Shown: piece by piece, positions 1-7,095 of the stretch
Layout of the letters: every line of letters starts with the position of its first letter
How positions within the stretch are numbered: the first letter of the stretch is position 1
Source of the DNA: CAYPLH01 sp964411505
GTDB lineage: Bacteria; Bacillota; Clostridia; CAYPLH01; DUMO01
Reading direction: 5' to 3'
Length of the DNA stretch: 46,850 bases
NCBI GenBank assembly: GCA_964411505.1
Contig: CAYPLH010000030.1
Span: forward strand, 1-46,850
The notes under the pieces: model-generated
What the model was told of the DNA's origin: nothing
Seen by the model: the letters and a program-made list of their open reading frames with translations, nothing else
Database searches by the model: none
Made by a program: the position numbers and the translations under genes

Positions 1-1
1 C

Positions 2-30
2 AATGTGATTGTTACTAAGAATGTGATTGT
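2..30. repeat. Short direct repeat upstream of the first gene
   Basis: The 11-mer AATGTGATTGT occurs at 2-12 and again at 20-30, an 18-nt period, about 75 bases before the DAHP synthase start. It could be an operator or part of an upstream feature cut off by the window edge. Only the repeat itself is seen; no regulator gene is present in the window. Confidence 0.3.
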
Positions 31-106
31 AATATAATTGCACCGTATGTAGAGAATATGAAATTGGGTGGGTTCGCAGTTTGGATTTTGGGAGGTGAAA
101 AATTTC

Positions 107-883
107 GTGAAAGATTTACTTGTGAAAACCAATAAATTTAAAAGTTTATCTGAAATGTTTGGGATTGAACAAGGCATCTCGTTGATAGCTGGACCTTGCT
201 CTATCGAAAGTTGTGAGCAAATGGAGTTGGTAGCGCAAAATCTCGTAAGAAATAACGTGCATTTTATTCGAGGAGGAGCATATAAGCCACGGACATCTCC
301 ATATGATTTTCAAGGAATAGGGTTGGATGGATTAAAAATATTAGATAACATTCGGAAAAAGTATAATTTGTTAGCTGTTTCAGAAATAATGGATATTCGA
401 GACATTGAAAGCGGAATCCAATATTTAGATATAATACAAATTGGTTCGAGAAATATGAATAACTATGCGTTGCTAAAAGAAGTAGGAAGAACCAAGCATC
501 CGATTTTATTAAAGCGCGGTATGGTTTCGAGCATTTCTGAGTTTTTGCTTGCTGCAGAATATATCGTTTCTGAGGGAAATACCAACATTATATTGTGTGA
601 ACGTGGCATTAGAACATTTGAAACTTACACAAGAAATACTCTTGATATTGCATGTATAGCAGCCATTAAAGGAGAAACGTCATTACCAATTATAGCGGAT
701 TTAAGTCACTCGTTGGGTAGAACGGACATTTTATTTCCAATAGCCAATGCAGTAAAAGCCTGTGAAGTTGATGGTATAATGGTAGAATTTTGTGAAACCC
801 CACAAACGGCACTATCGGATGCCAATCAACATTTGGATTTTAATGAATTTCATAAGCTTGCAGATTCTTTGCGTTTAACCTAA
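107..883 (+). CDS. 3-deoxy-7-phosphoheptulonate (DAHP) synthase, type I-beta, catalytic domain only
   Basis: Condenses phosphoenolpyruvate and erythrose 4-phosphate in the first step of the shikimate pathway. Recognisable motifs in order are AGPCSIES, GGAYKPRTSPYDFQG, IGSRNMNNY, LLKRGM, CERGIRTFE, TRNTLD, ADLSH and VEFCETPQTALSD. They retain the Cys, His, Glu and Asp that bind the metal in this family. The GTG start at 107 is chosen because GGAGGTG at 91-97 sits 9 bases upstream; the reading frame extends to 68 without a ribosome site. The 258-aa protein has no ACT, chorismate-mutase or N-terminal regulatory domain, so it is probably not feedback inhibited (inference). In this cluster it likely raises flux to tyrosine (a predicted NRPS substrate) and to prephenate (see the UbiU/UbiV-like genes). 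The usual His after the metal-binding Glu (VEVH) is Cys here. Confidence 0.93.
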   Translation: MKDLLVKTNKFKSLSEMFGIEQGISLIAGPCSIESCEQMELVAQNLVRNNVHFIRGGAYKPRTSPYDFQGIGLDGLKILDNIRKKYNLLAVSEIMDIRDIESGIQYLDIIQIGSRNMNNYALLKEVGRTKHPILLKRGMVSSISEFLLAAEYIVSEGNTNIILCERGIRTFETYTRNTLDIACIAAIKGETSLPIIADLSHSLGRTDILFPIANAVKACEVDGIMVEFCETPQTALSDANQHLDFNEFHKLADSLRLT

Positions 884-915
884 TAATGCTAATAATGTAC
901 GATGAAAGGAAAAAT

Positions 916-960
916 ATGAAAATTAAATTCGAGTATGATTTTGGTTTTTATAAGGTGTAA
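916..960 (+). CDS. Possible 14-codon leader peptide, rich in aromatic residues
   Basis: An ATG at 916 follows AAAGGA (905-910) and opens a 14-codon frame reading MKIKFEYDFGFYKV, ending two bases before the ATG of the glycosyltransferase at 963. Five of 14 residues are Phe or Tyr. It could couple translation to the next gene or be a leader that senses aromatic amino acids. It may equally be chance, as no attenuator hairpin is evident. Confidence 0.25.
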   Translation: MKIKFEYDFGFYKV

Positions 961-962
961 AC

Positions 963-2213
963 ATGTCGTGCTTTGTATTTTTTGCGGTTCCTTTGTTTGG
1001 CCACGTGAATTACGGCTTAAAGATTGCCAAAAGGCTAGCTGAAAATGGTCATGAGGTCTATTATTTTTCCGGCAATAAATATAAAAATATGGTGGAACAA
1101 AAAGGTGTGGTGCATTGTTCTTATGATACAGAAATAGAAGAAGCATTCGCTGTTGAAAATAGCACGTATGATGTTTCAAACGTGAATAATGTAGACTATG
1201 AAAAGATCGATTATATTGATGAATTATGGAGATTGGGATGGCACCTTTTTTCAATAACAGATTGCATAAGGAAAAAATGCTTGGTATATTTTCGCAACAT
1301 AAATCCGGATGCAATTGTATATGACAGTATTGCAATCTGGGGTAAGTGGCTGGCTTGGCAGTTACAGATTCCCGCAATTACATCCTGTACACCATATTAC
1401 TATTCTCGTGAAATGATAAGTAAGGAACCTGCGTTTTTTTCCAAAGCTGTTTTAAGGCAAAAAGATAGTATCAACTTAGATATAAACCATGTTTTTAAAG
1501 TAATGAACAAACGCTTGTGGATTGAATATCCTGAGCTGAAAAACCTTGATATAACGACAAGCTATGCCGGTAGTGGTGATACCAATATTATATTTTCATC
1601 AGAGCAGCTGCAAAGAAATATAGACTTAATTAAAAAAGAAAATAATCATTTTGTGGGTATAATGATTGATGAAGGAGATACTGCCCATGATGTATCTTAT
1701 TTTATATCACAGGGAAAACCGAATATTTATATTGCTTTAGGAACTATACATAACGATGCCATGGTTTACCAGGCTTGTGTTGATGCGTTAAGAGAATTTG
1801 ATTTCAACGTTGTGATGAGTGTAGGGAAAGCAAATCAAGCCAACAGACTGCTGCAAATTCCAACATCATGGAGGGTTGAAAATTCGGTGCCGCAAATAGC
1901 ACTGCTTAAGAAAATCGATGTTTTTATCAGTCATGGGGGCGTGAATAGCGTTCGGGAAGCATCTCATTTTGGAGTGCCTATAGTTATTATTCCTAAAGCA
2001 GGCGATCATTATATTATTGCTGAAGACATCAGAAGGAAGAACACAGGTATTGTTATCAATAATTATAAAGATACAGATGAAATCAGGCGTGCGGTTTTGA
2101 AATGTTTGCAGAATCAGTCAATAAAACACGCATGTAAAAAAATGGCGGAGGAAATGCAATCCCTTGGGGGTCTGGAACGAGTAGTTGAAATCATTGAAGC
2201 CAAATTAAATTAA
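963..2213 (+). CDS. MGT-type glycosyltransferase (GT1 family, GT-B fold)
   Basis: Predicted to transfer a sugar from an NDP-sugar to the natural-product scaffold in the cytoplasm. The N-terminal acceptor half begins FFAVPLFGHVNYGLKIAKRL, the usual opening with its Gly-His for macrolide-type glycosyltransferases. The C-terminal donor half carries FISHGGVNSVREASHFGVP followed by IPKAGDH, the signature that binds the NDP moiety. Its 416 aa is normal for the family. The ATG at 963 is preceded by AAGGTG (953-958), rather close, and may be translationally coupled to the short frame at 916-960. It resembles the glycosyltransferase at 4358-5551 in layout, and the pair brackets the ACP and U32 genes, suggesting two sugar additions. 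Donor and acceptor cannot be read from sequence. Confidence 0.88.
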   Translation: MSCFVFFAVPLFGHVNYGLKIAKRLAENGHEVYYFSGNKYKNMVEQKGVVHCSYDTEIEEAFAVENSTYDVSNVNNVDYEKIDYIDELWRLGWHLFSITDCIRKKCLVYFRNINPDAIVYDSIAIWGKWLAWQLQIPAITSCTPYYYSREMISKEPAFFSKAVLRQKDSINLDINHVFKVMNKRLWIEYPELKNLDITTSYAGSGDTNIIFSSEQLQRNIDLIKKENNHFVGIMIDEGDTAHDVSYFISQGKPNIYIALGTIHNDAMVYQACVDALREFDFNVVMSVGKANQANRLLQIPTSWRVENSVPQIALLKKIDVFISHGGVNSVREASHFGVPIVIIPKAGDHYIIAEDIRRKNTGIVINNYKDTDEIRRAVLKCLQNQSIKHACKKMAEEMQSLGGLERVVEIIEAKLN

Positions 2214-2243
2214 AATAAATAAAGTGTCAAAGGAGAAAATCAA

Positions 2244-2489
2244 ATGGAAGAATTAAGGACTGTACTGGCTGAAAAAATATTGAAGGAGAAACGGGAGGTA
2301 GATGAAAAAGTGACAATACAGTCGCTTGGTATTAATTCCATAGAATACATAAAAATCGTTGTTATGTTAGAACAGAAATTTGATATTGAGTTTGACGATG
2401 ATGATCTGGTAATAGACACCAACATTACTTTGGGCGAACTGATGCAAAAAATAGAACAGATTATTATGGAAAAGCAGGCGCAAGAGTAA
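2244..2489 (+). CDS. Stand-alone acyl/peptidyl carrier protein
   Basis: This 81-aa acidic protein has the four-helix carrier layout, and the phosphopantetheine site is in LGINSIEYIKIVV. The usual Asp before the modified Ser (LGxDS) is Asn, a substitution some carrier proteins tolerate. The ATG has a clear AAAGGAG site. It lies between a glycosyltransferase and two U32-family proteins, so it may hold a substrate while it is hydroxylated or transferred, or carry a starter acyl or glyceryl unit for the NRPS. The Sfp-type transferase at 44277 could modify it. The partner is inferred from neighbourhood only. Confidence 0.87.
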   Translation: MEELRTVLAEKILKEKREVDEKVTIQSLGINSIEYIKIVVMLEQKFDIEFDDDDLVIDTNITLGELMQKIEQIIMEKQAQE

Positions 2490-2528
2490 TCCCCATGCGT
2501 AAATTATGAGCTGAAAAGAGTAATTAAT

Positions 2529-3485
2529 ATGAAAATACTTGCACCGGTGAATACACTGGAATCTGCGAAAGCTTTTGTAGATGCTGGTGTGGGTGAAATA
2601 TATCTTGGCTACGATGATGGTTTGTTTCGCACCTATTCCTTTACAGGGAGGGGAAAAGTCGCTCAGGATCATTTGACAGTTCTTCCGTCGTATGAATGTT
2701 TTTGTGAAATTGTAGCGTACGGACATTCTAAAGGAACAAAAGTAAACTTCCTTGCCAATATACCATTCCTTCATAATGGAACATATCAATCGGAAGAAAT
2801 GTCAGCATATTTCAGAAGGTATGTTAGCAAAGCGGTTAGCGCAGATGTTGATGCAGTGGTAGTGGGTGATATGGGGCTTCTTTTGGAACTCAATAAAATG
2901 AGGCTTCCTGTTAATCTGCATGCCAGCCTTTTTCTGAATACAATGAATGTTGAACAGCTTAATTTTTTAAAAAGTATTGGAATCAAACGCGTTACTCTTT
3001 CTTATCAGGTTTCGATGCAAGAAATAGTCCATATTTGTAAAATAAGAGAAATCGAAATTGAAGTGGTTGGTTACCAGGGATGTTCTTTTTTCAACGGATT
3101 GTGTGGAATGATGCATGCTTATGGAGAAGGAATCCGAAACGATTTTAAGCCTGGTATTTCCTGCAGGGCCTTATATAAGGTTACAGACGCAGCACATAGC
3201 AAAGATTCAAGGATATTTTTGTGTAACAGCAGCTGCTCTCTCTGTAAAATTTATGAGTTGGAAAAGTGTGGGGTCCATTCACTGAAAATGGTTGGAAGAG
3301 ATAATAATTATATCAATACATTAAAAGTGATTACGCTGTACCAGGAAACGTTGTGCAAATTTAGAAGTGGAGATACAACAGACAAAATTCGTGCCGATCT
3401 TCCCGATTGGTGGAAGCGCATGTTTTGCAAAGCGGGTTCCTGTAAATATACAGAAGACGGTTGTGAGCATGAATATATGATCTGA
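2529..3485 (+). CDS. U32-family Fe-S protein, UbiU-like
   Basis: This 318-aa protein is homologous to the U32 'peptidase' family, which includes UbiU, RlhA and TrhP. The N-terminus MKILAPVNTLESAKAFVDAG and then GEIYLGYDDG are typical of the family's TIM-barrel. The family's cluster cysteines appear to be kept: Cys185 and Cys192 (CX6C, as in UbiU), Cys212, and Cys239 in the segment before GVHSLKMVGR, which matches the family's LC...GVDSFKIEGR. UbiU and UbiV form a [4Fe-4S] heterodimer that hydroxylates ubiquinone precursors without oxygen. The next gene is UbiV-like, so this is probably the large subunit of a cognate pair. Direct peptidase activity is unlikely. It is clearly divergent from true UbiU, and no ubiquinone gene is nearby, so the substrate is probably the natural product (inference). 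Confidence 0.82.
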   Translation: MKILAPVNTLESAKAFVDAGVGEIYLGYDDGLFRTYSFTGRGKVAQDHLTVLPSYECFCEIVAYGHSKGTKVNFLANIPFLHNGTYQSEEMSAYFRRYVSKAVSADVDAVVVGDMGLLLELNKMRLPVNLHASLFLNTMNVEQLNFLKSIGIKRVTLSYQVSMQEIVHICKIREIEIEVVGYQGCSFFNGLCGMMHAYGEGIRNDFKPGISCRALYKVTDAAHSKDSRIFLCNSSCSLCKIYELEKCGVHSLKMVGRDNNYINTLKVITLYQETLCKFRSGDTTDKIRADLPDWWKRMFCKAGSCKYTEDGCEHEYMI

Positions 3486-3526
3486 AATTGATATATGGTA
3501 TTGCGTAGCAAAGGGGGTAAGCAATA

Positions 3527-4339
3527 TTGATTCTTGAATATCATGTACGTGAATTGAATCATTTTCAAAGCGGAAGATATGGGCATATATCTCTTGGTAG
3601 TGAAGTGTGTGTATTGGAATTATTGTATTTCAATTTTACTGCATTATTAGAACAGGCTCTTCATGATAAATGTGAAATTCGTTTATTAACTCCCTTTATT
3701 CCGGACAAACATATGGAGCAAACTTATGAATTAGTAAAAAACATCTGTGCAATTAGGCAAATTAAAGTTACATTTAACGATACAGGTTTACTGCACAGAT
3801 GCAAATGTCTGATCGATTCTGGTTTAATAACGCCCGTTATAGGAAGGCTATTGACCCGATCATTAGTGGATTGCCCATGGGCTGATTTACTCATTCAAGA
3901 TGAATCATCGGCACTAAAAGAAAGTGTCTATGGCTACAGCATGGTTCATAATTCAAAATGGGAGATATTAAACGCTTACAATATAAATGAGATTGAAATG
4001 AATTATCATCCTGTTATGGATAAGAGTGTTTCTTATTTTGCAGAGAAGGGTGTTTCAATAACTACTTATGAGAATCATCTGTTATCGGTCGGGCGTATCT
4101 GTTACCAAAGCAGGTATGTAAATAAAGCGGTAAGGGAATGCGAACATGTCTGTATGCAGCCGCTTCAGATAAACTTGCAAAAACGTTTTATTCCTTCTGA
4201 AAATGTCGGAGATGAAACTGCCTATCAGAAGTATTTTAGCAATTGTTATGTAATGGGAAATGCAGTTTATACCCAAAATGACGGGAGTGTATATAAAGGC
4301 ATAAGCTATATGATTTGCCAAGCTAAAAATAACATTTAA
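3527..4339 (+). CDS. U32-family Fe-S protein, UbiV-like partner
   Basis: This 270-aa protein is divergent overall, but its cysteine spacing is diagnostic. Cys28 lies in LGSEVC, where UbiV has LGEAVC. Cys192, Cys205 and Cys209 form CX12CX3C within the GRICYQSRY region, the spacing of the UbiV cluster ligands. The TTG start at 3527 is supported by AAGGGGG (3511-3517) nine bases upstream. It follows the UbiU-like gene by 41 bases, mirroring the ubiU-ubiV pair. UbiV partners UbiU in oxygen-independent hydroxylation, so a heterodimeric hydroxylase for a tailoring step is the best reading. No UbiT (SCP2-domain) homologue is in the window, so a carrier protein may take its substrate-holding role. 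The alternative is an uncharacterised U32 subfamily with another role. Confidence 0.72.
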   Translation: MILEYHVRELNHFQSGRYGHISLGSEVCVLELLYFNFTALLEQALHDKCEIRLLTPFIPDKHMEQTYELVKNICAIRQIKVTFNDTGLLHRCKCLIDSGLITPVIGRLLTRSLVDCPWADLLIQDESSALKESVYGYSMVHNSKWEILNAYNINEIEMNYHPVMDKSVSYFAEKGVSITTYENHLLSVGRICYQSRYVNKAVRECEHVCMQPLQINLQKRFIPSENVGDETAYQKYFSNCYVMGNAVYTQNDGSVYKGISYMICQAKNNI

Positions 4340-4357
4340 TTTGTGAGGAGTATACAT

Positions 4358-5551
4358 ATTAAAATCGTAATTTTATCGTATCCCGTTTATAGCCATAGTA
4401 TATCTTTGGCACTAATTGTCCGAAAATTATTAGCGTTAGGCCATGAATTGGTTTATTATACGTGTGACCAATTGCTGTATTTAATTAATGATATGAATAT
4501 GACTACAGCCATATATCCTGTAGATTTTTCCTTATTAAATCATAAAGTGCACCCGGATCAAAACGATTTTTTTGAGTTTTCAACCGCACTTGTACAGATA
4601 AGCAGCATAATTTCTGAAAAGATAACGAAACAGATAAAGAATTTCCAGCCGGATGTGATTGTCTATGACTCATTTGCATATTGGGGAAAAATAATCTGTA
4701 AAAAAATTGATGTCTTTGGTGTATGCTCTATAACACATTATCCTTTTACAGAACTTGATTTTACTGTGAATTCAGATTTATTTATTAGAAAAATATTAAA
4801 AGATAAGGTTACAGATGAGAAAAAGCAATATTATATGCATTATTACAAATCATTTTCAAAATATTTATCCAAAAAATATTTAAATAAGGATTGTTTTGCT
4901 ATCTGGGATATCATTTGCGGAAACGATACCTGTAATCTTGTTTATACTTGTAGGGAACTATATAATCGCAATCCACTGCGAGATGATATCTATCATTTTG
5001 TTGGGCCGCTTATAAAGCAGGAACAGAAAGAAAAAGAAGATATAGACATCTATGTTTCTTTTGGCTCTATGTTGAGTGAAAAATACAGCATATATAAAAC
5101 ATGCATACAAGCATTAGAGAACATGGGTCTAAAATCACTGATTAGTGTGGGAAACTCAAATCGCATTAAAAATACTTCGCCCCATATAAAAATAATTAAT
5201 TATGCAGATCAAATAGCAGCGCTTCAGTCCTGTACGGTATTTATTTCGCATGGAGGATTTAACAGTGTAAATGAAGCACTTTATTATGGAGTTCCTCTTA
5301 TTGTAATGCCTTTTGCGACAGATGCCTATTTTACAGCAGAAGAGATACAGGCTATACCTCTAGGAATATGCATAGAGCCTTCCGTGCAGGCTTCCCAGTT
5401 ATGCTTTTGTATTGAGCGTGTAAAAAGGGATTCCGAGATACAAAAGAATGTCCTGAATTACAGAAATATCTTGAACAGGATGAATGGTCTTGAAGATTCG
5501 GTGAAATTAATTGTAAACAAAGGGAAAAAAGAATTATATAGTTGTAGATGA
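4358..5551 (+). CDS. Second MGT-type glycosyltransferase, probable ATT start
   Basis: GT1-family glycosyltransferase with the N-terminal acceptor half opening KIVILSYPVYSHSISLAL and the donor-site signature FISHGGFNSVNEALYYGVP followed by PFATDAYFTAEE. A frame start exists at GTG 4343, but the ribosome site GTGAGGAG (4343-4350) covers it. Seven bases after that site is an in-frame ATT (4358). Starting there gives an N-terminus that aligns with the sister protein at 963 and with the family. ATT starts are rare, so this needs N-terminal data. It lies immediately after the UbiV-like gene, and the two MGT enzymes probably add different sugars or act sequentially on the same scaffold. About 397 aa, normal length. 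It ends the first gene block; 500 bases of non-coding DNA follow. Confidence 0.85.
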   Translation: MKIVILSYPVYSHSISLALIVRKLLALGHELVYYTCDQLLYLINDMNMTTAIYPVDFSLLNHKVHPDQNDFFEFSTALVQISSIISEKITKQIKNFQPDVIVYDSFAYWGKIICKKIDVFGVCSITHYPFTELDFTVNSDLFIRKILKDKVTDEKKQYYMHYYKSFSKYLSKKYLNKDCFAIWDIICGNDTCNLVYTCRELYNRNPLRDDIYHFVGPLIKQEQKEKEDIDIYVSFGSMLSEKYSIYKTCIQALENMGLKSLISVGNSNRIKNTSPHIKIINYADQIAALQSCTVFISHGGFNSVNEALYYGVPLIVMPFATDAYFTAEEIQAIPLGICIEPSVQASQLCFCIERVKRDSEIQKNVLNYRNILNRMNGLEDSVKLIVNKGKKELYSCR

Positions 5552-5731
5552 GATTTTTTCTGATTTACTCATCAGGCAAAGTATTTGACCTGTCTAGTCT
5601 AAGGATTTTAGTTTTTGAAATTTCTACGGGCTACAAATAAAAACATATACATAAAAATTGTCCTATTAATGCAAGGCGAAACACAGAGAACAGAACAAGT
5701 TTCTGTTATGGTCAGATGGATTTATTGTTCC

Positions 5732-5835
5732 GAAACTAAAGTCTTGCCATTTTAAAGCGGCATTTTCCCGTCAAAGCTTTTGCCATCATGGTTTTTTGAA
5801 AATCATTGCAAATATTTTGGCAAGACTTTAGTTTC
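5732..5835. repeat. 104-bp element bounded by perfect 18-bp inverted repeats
   Basis: GAAACTAAAGTCTTGCCA at 5732-5749 is repeated as its exact reverse complement, TGGCAAGACTTTAGTTTC, at 5818-5835, with 68 bases between. There is no coding capacity inside. The layout fits a very small MITE or an insertion-sequence remnant, or a long-loop hairpin. No target-site duplication is obvious just outside the arms. Confidence 0.6.
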
Positions 5836-5842
5836 CTTTTAA

Positions 5843-6010
5843 TTACTAAAACAGAGTAACTATAGTGATTATAAAGAGGGTACTGGCGATAAAACGGGTA
5901 AACCCTGCTATGATAAAAGTAATCATGAATTCTTCCGACAAACGCAGATGGAATATCTACAGATGCATATTGGAATGGGAGATTTAGATAACAGAACAAA
6001 AAATTTATGA
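5843..6010 (+). pseudogene. Possible gene remnant, 55 open codons without a start
   Basis: One frame is open from the stop at 5840 to the stop at 6008. Its hydrophilic, protein-like translation includes DKTGKPCYDKSNHEFFRQTQ and MEYLQMHIGMGDLDNRTKNL, with no early start codon. It may be the 3' end of a gene lost by insertion or deletion next to the inverted-repeat element. I do not recognise the family, and it may be non-coding. Confidence 0.25.
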
Positions 6011-6079
6011 TAATGAAAAATAAACCATTTGCTCGTGTGGCAATGAATAGACACTGAATGCGAAAAGAGGTAAATGTCT

Positions 6080-7087
6080 ATGCAAATAGAACAAGCTATG
6101 CATGAATTGATTAGTTTCATAAAAGATGAGCGCAAAATGTATATGCAGTATTCTTTTATTCCAGAAAATAACACATATGCAAGCGGCATCTGTTTATCTC
6201 CGTTTAAGGAAAAAGTAGGGATTATGATACAAGGGCCAATAACAAATATTGGGTTTTTGTGTTCCACTATAGAAAAATACAAGGCATGGTTTCCCGATGT
6301 ACTCATTTGTGTATCCACGTGGAGTGATGAAGAGGATGCACAAATAAAGCAAATAATGAAAACAGGCGCAATGGTGATTCAAAGTGAAAAACCCATTAAG
6401 AACGGTGTGTACAATTTGAATTTACAACTAAAAACAACGTATGCCGGAATATGTGCCCTAAAGAACAATGATGCAGTGTATATATTGAAAACAAGAACGG
6501 ATCAGCGCATATGTTCATCAATGTTCCTACATTATTTTTACCTTCTTCTTCAGATATTTCCACTTAGTGATAATGTACAGAATCAAAGCAATCGGATTAT
6601 CACCATGGACTTATACACACAAAAATTTGTTCCCTTTCATCTGTCGGATATGATGCAGTTTGGGCATACGGTGGATTTGGATTCGTATTGGGCTATTCCG
6701 TTTTCCCAAATGAATATCCGGCAGAATAGATTAGAAAAAATTTTACCACATCTATCTATTATGGAAGAACAAAACTATGAATTTCCAGAAATATATTTAT
6801 CCACTCATTTTGCAAAGAAAAAACTGGGAGATTCTTATTCATATACATTATCGACCTATTACAAGTTTTTAAAAGAACGCTTTATTATAGTAAACAGTAT
6901 GGATATTGGTTTTTTATGGCCTAAAAAGCTGGAAAGCAAGCGATTTATGTTTCCAAAGCATAAGCTGGACTATTTATCACAGCTGTTCACTTTTTTTGAT
7001 TGGCTATATATCTGGAATGGAAATTCAACATTTTTGCATGATGATGAAAAAGATATAATGACGCTGAAACGATATGCGTTGGAATAG
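6080..7087 (+). CDS. WavE-like glycosyltransferase
   Basis: Resembles the WavE lipopolysaccharide-synthesis family (GT-A-like). The opening block GIMIQGPITNIGF, the strand ICVSTWSDEED and ILKTRTDQRI are typical, with a downstream aromatic-rich region of the kind this family has. The start is placed at ATG 6080 because GAGG (6067-6070) sits 9 bases upstream; the ATG at 6074 is only 3 bases away. Length 335 aa. It is followed after 8 bases by the acyltransferase/deacetylase fusion, so it may add an N-acetyl sugar which that enzyme deacetylates (inference). It begins the second gene block. Confidence 0.72.
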   Translation: MQIEQAMHELISFIKDERKMYMQYSFIPENNTYASGICLSPFKEKVGIMIQGPITNIGFLCSTIEKYKAWFPDVLICVSTWSDEEDAQIKQIMKTGAMVIQSEKPIKNGVYNLNLQLKTTYAGICALKNNDAVYILKTRTDQRICSSMFLHYFYLLLQIFPLSDNVQNQSNRIITMDLYTQKFVPFHLSDMMQFGHTVDLDSYWAIPFSQMNIRQNRLEKILPHLSIMEEQNYEFPEIYLSTHFAKKKLGDSYSYTLSTYYKFLKERFIIVNSMDIGFLWPKKLESKRFMFPKHKLDYLSQLFTFFDWLYIWNGNSTFLHDDEKDIMTLKRYALE

Positions 7088-7095
7088 GAGATTTC

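Larger units (their letters stand above)
5552..6079. other. Non-coding gap with inverted repeat and possible gene remnant
   Basis: No intact gene is seen on either strand across about 500 bases. The gap holds an 18-bp perfect inverted repeat (5732-5749 with 5818-5835) and a stop-bounded open stretch at 5843-6010, annotated separately. It separates two gene blocks and may mark a past insertion or a promoter region for the WavE-like gene. I saw no convincing promoter or U-tract terminator. Confidence 0.6.

Noticed and set aside
889..1377. Minus-strand frame of 162 aa opposite the first glycosyltransferase
   Set aside because: Antisense to a clear GT1 gene, His- and Cys-rich composition typical of reverse-strand shadows, no ribosome site and no recognisable family.
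2529..4339. Two U32 genes as collagenase-type peptidases
   Set aside because: The family name is historical; characterised members with these cysteines bind Fe-S clusters and act in hydroxylation, and no signal peptide is present.
5736..5999. Minus-strand frame of 87 aa in the gap before the WavE-like gene
   Set aside because: Spans the inverted repeat, no recognisable motif, and overlaps an equally open + strand frame. Insufficient to call a gene.
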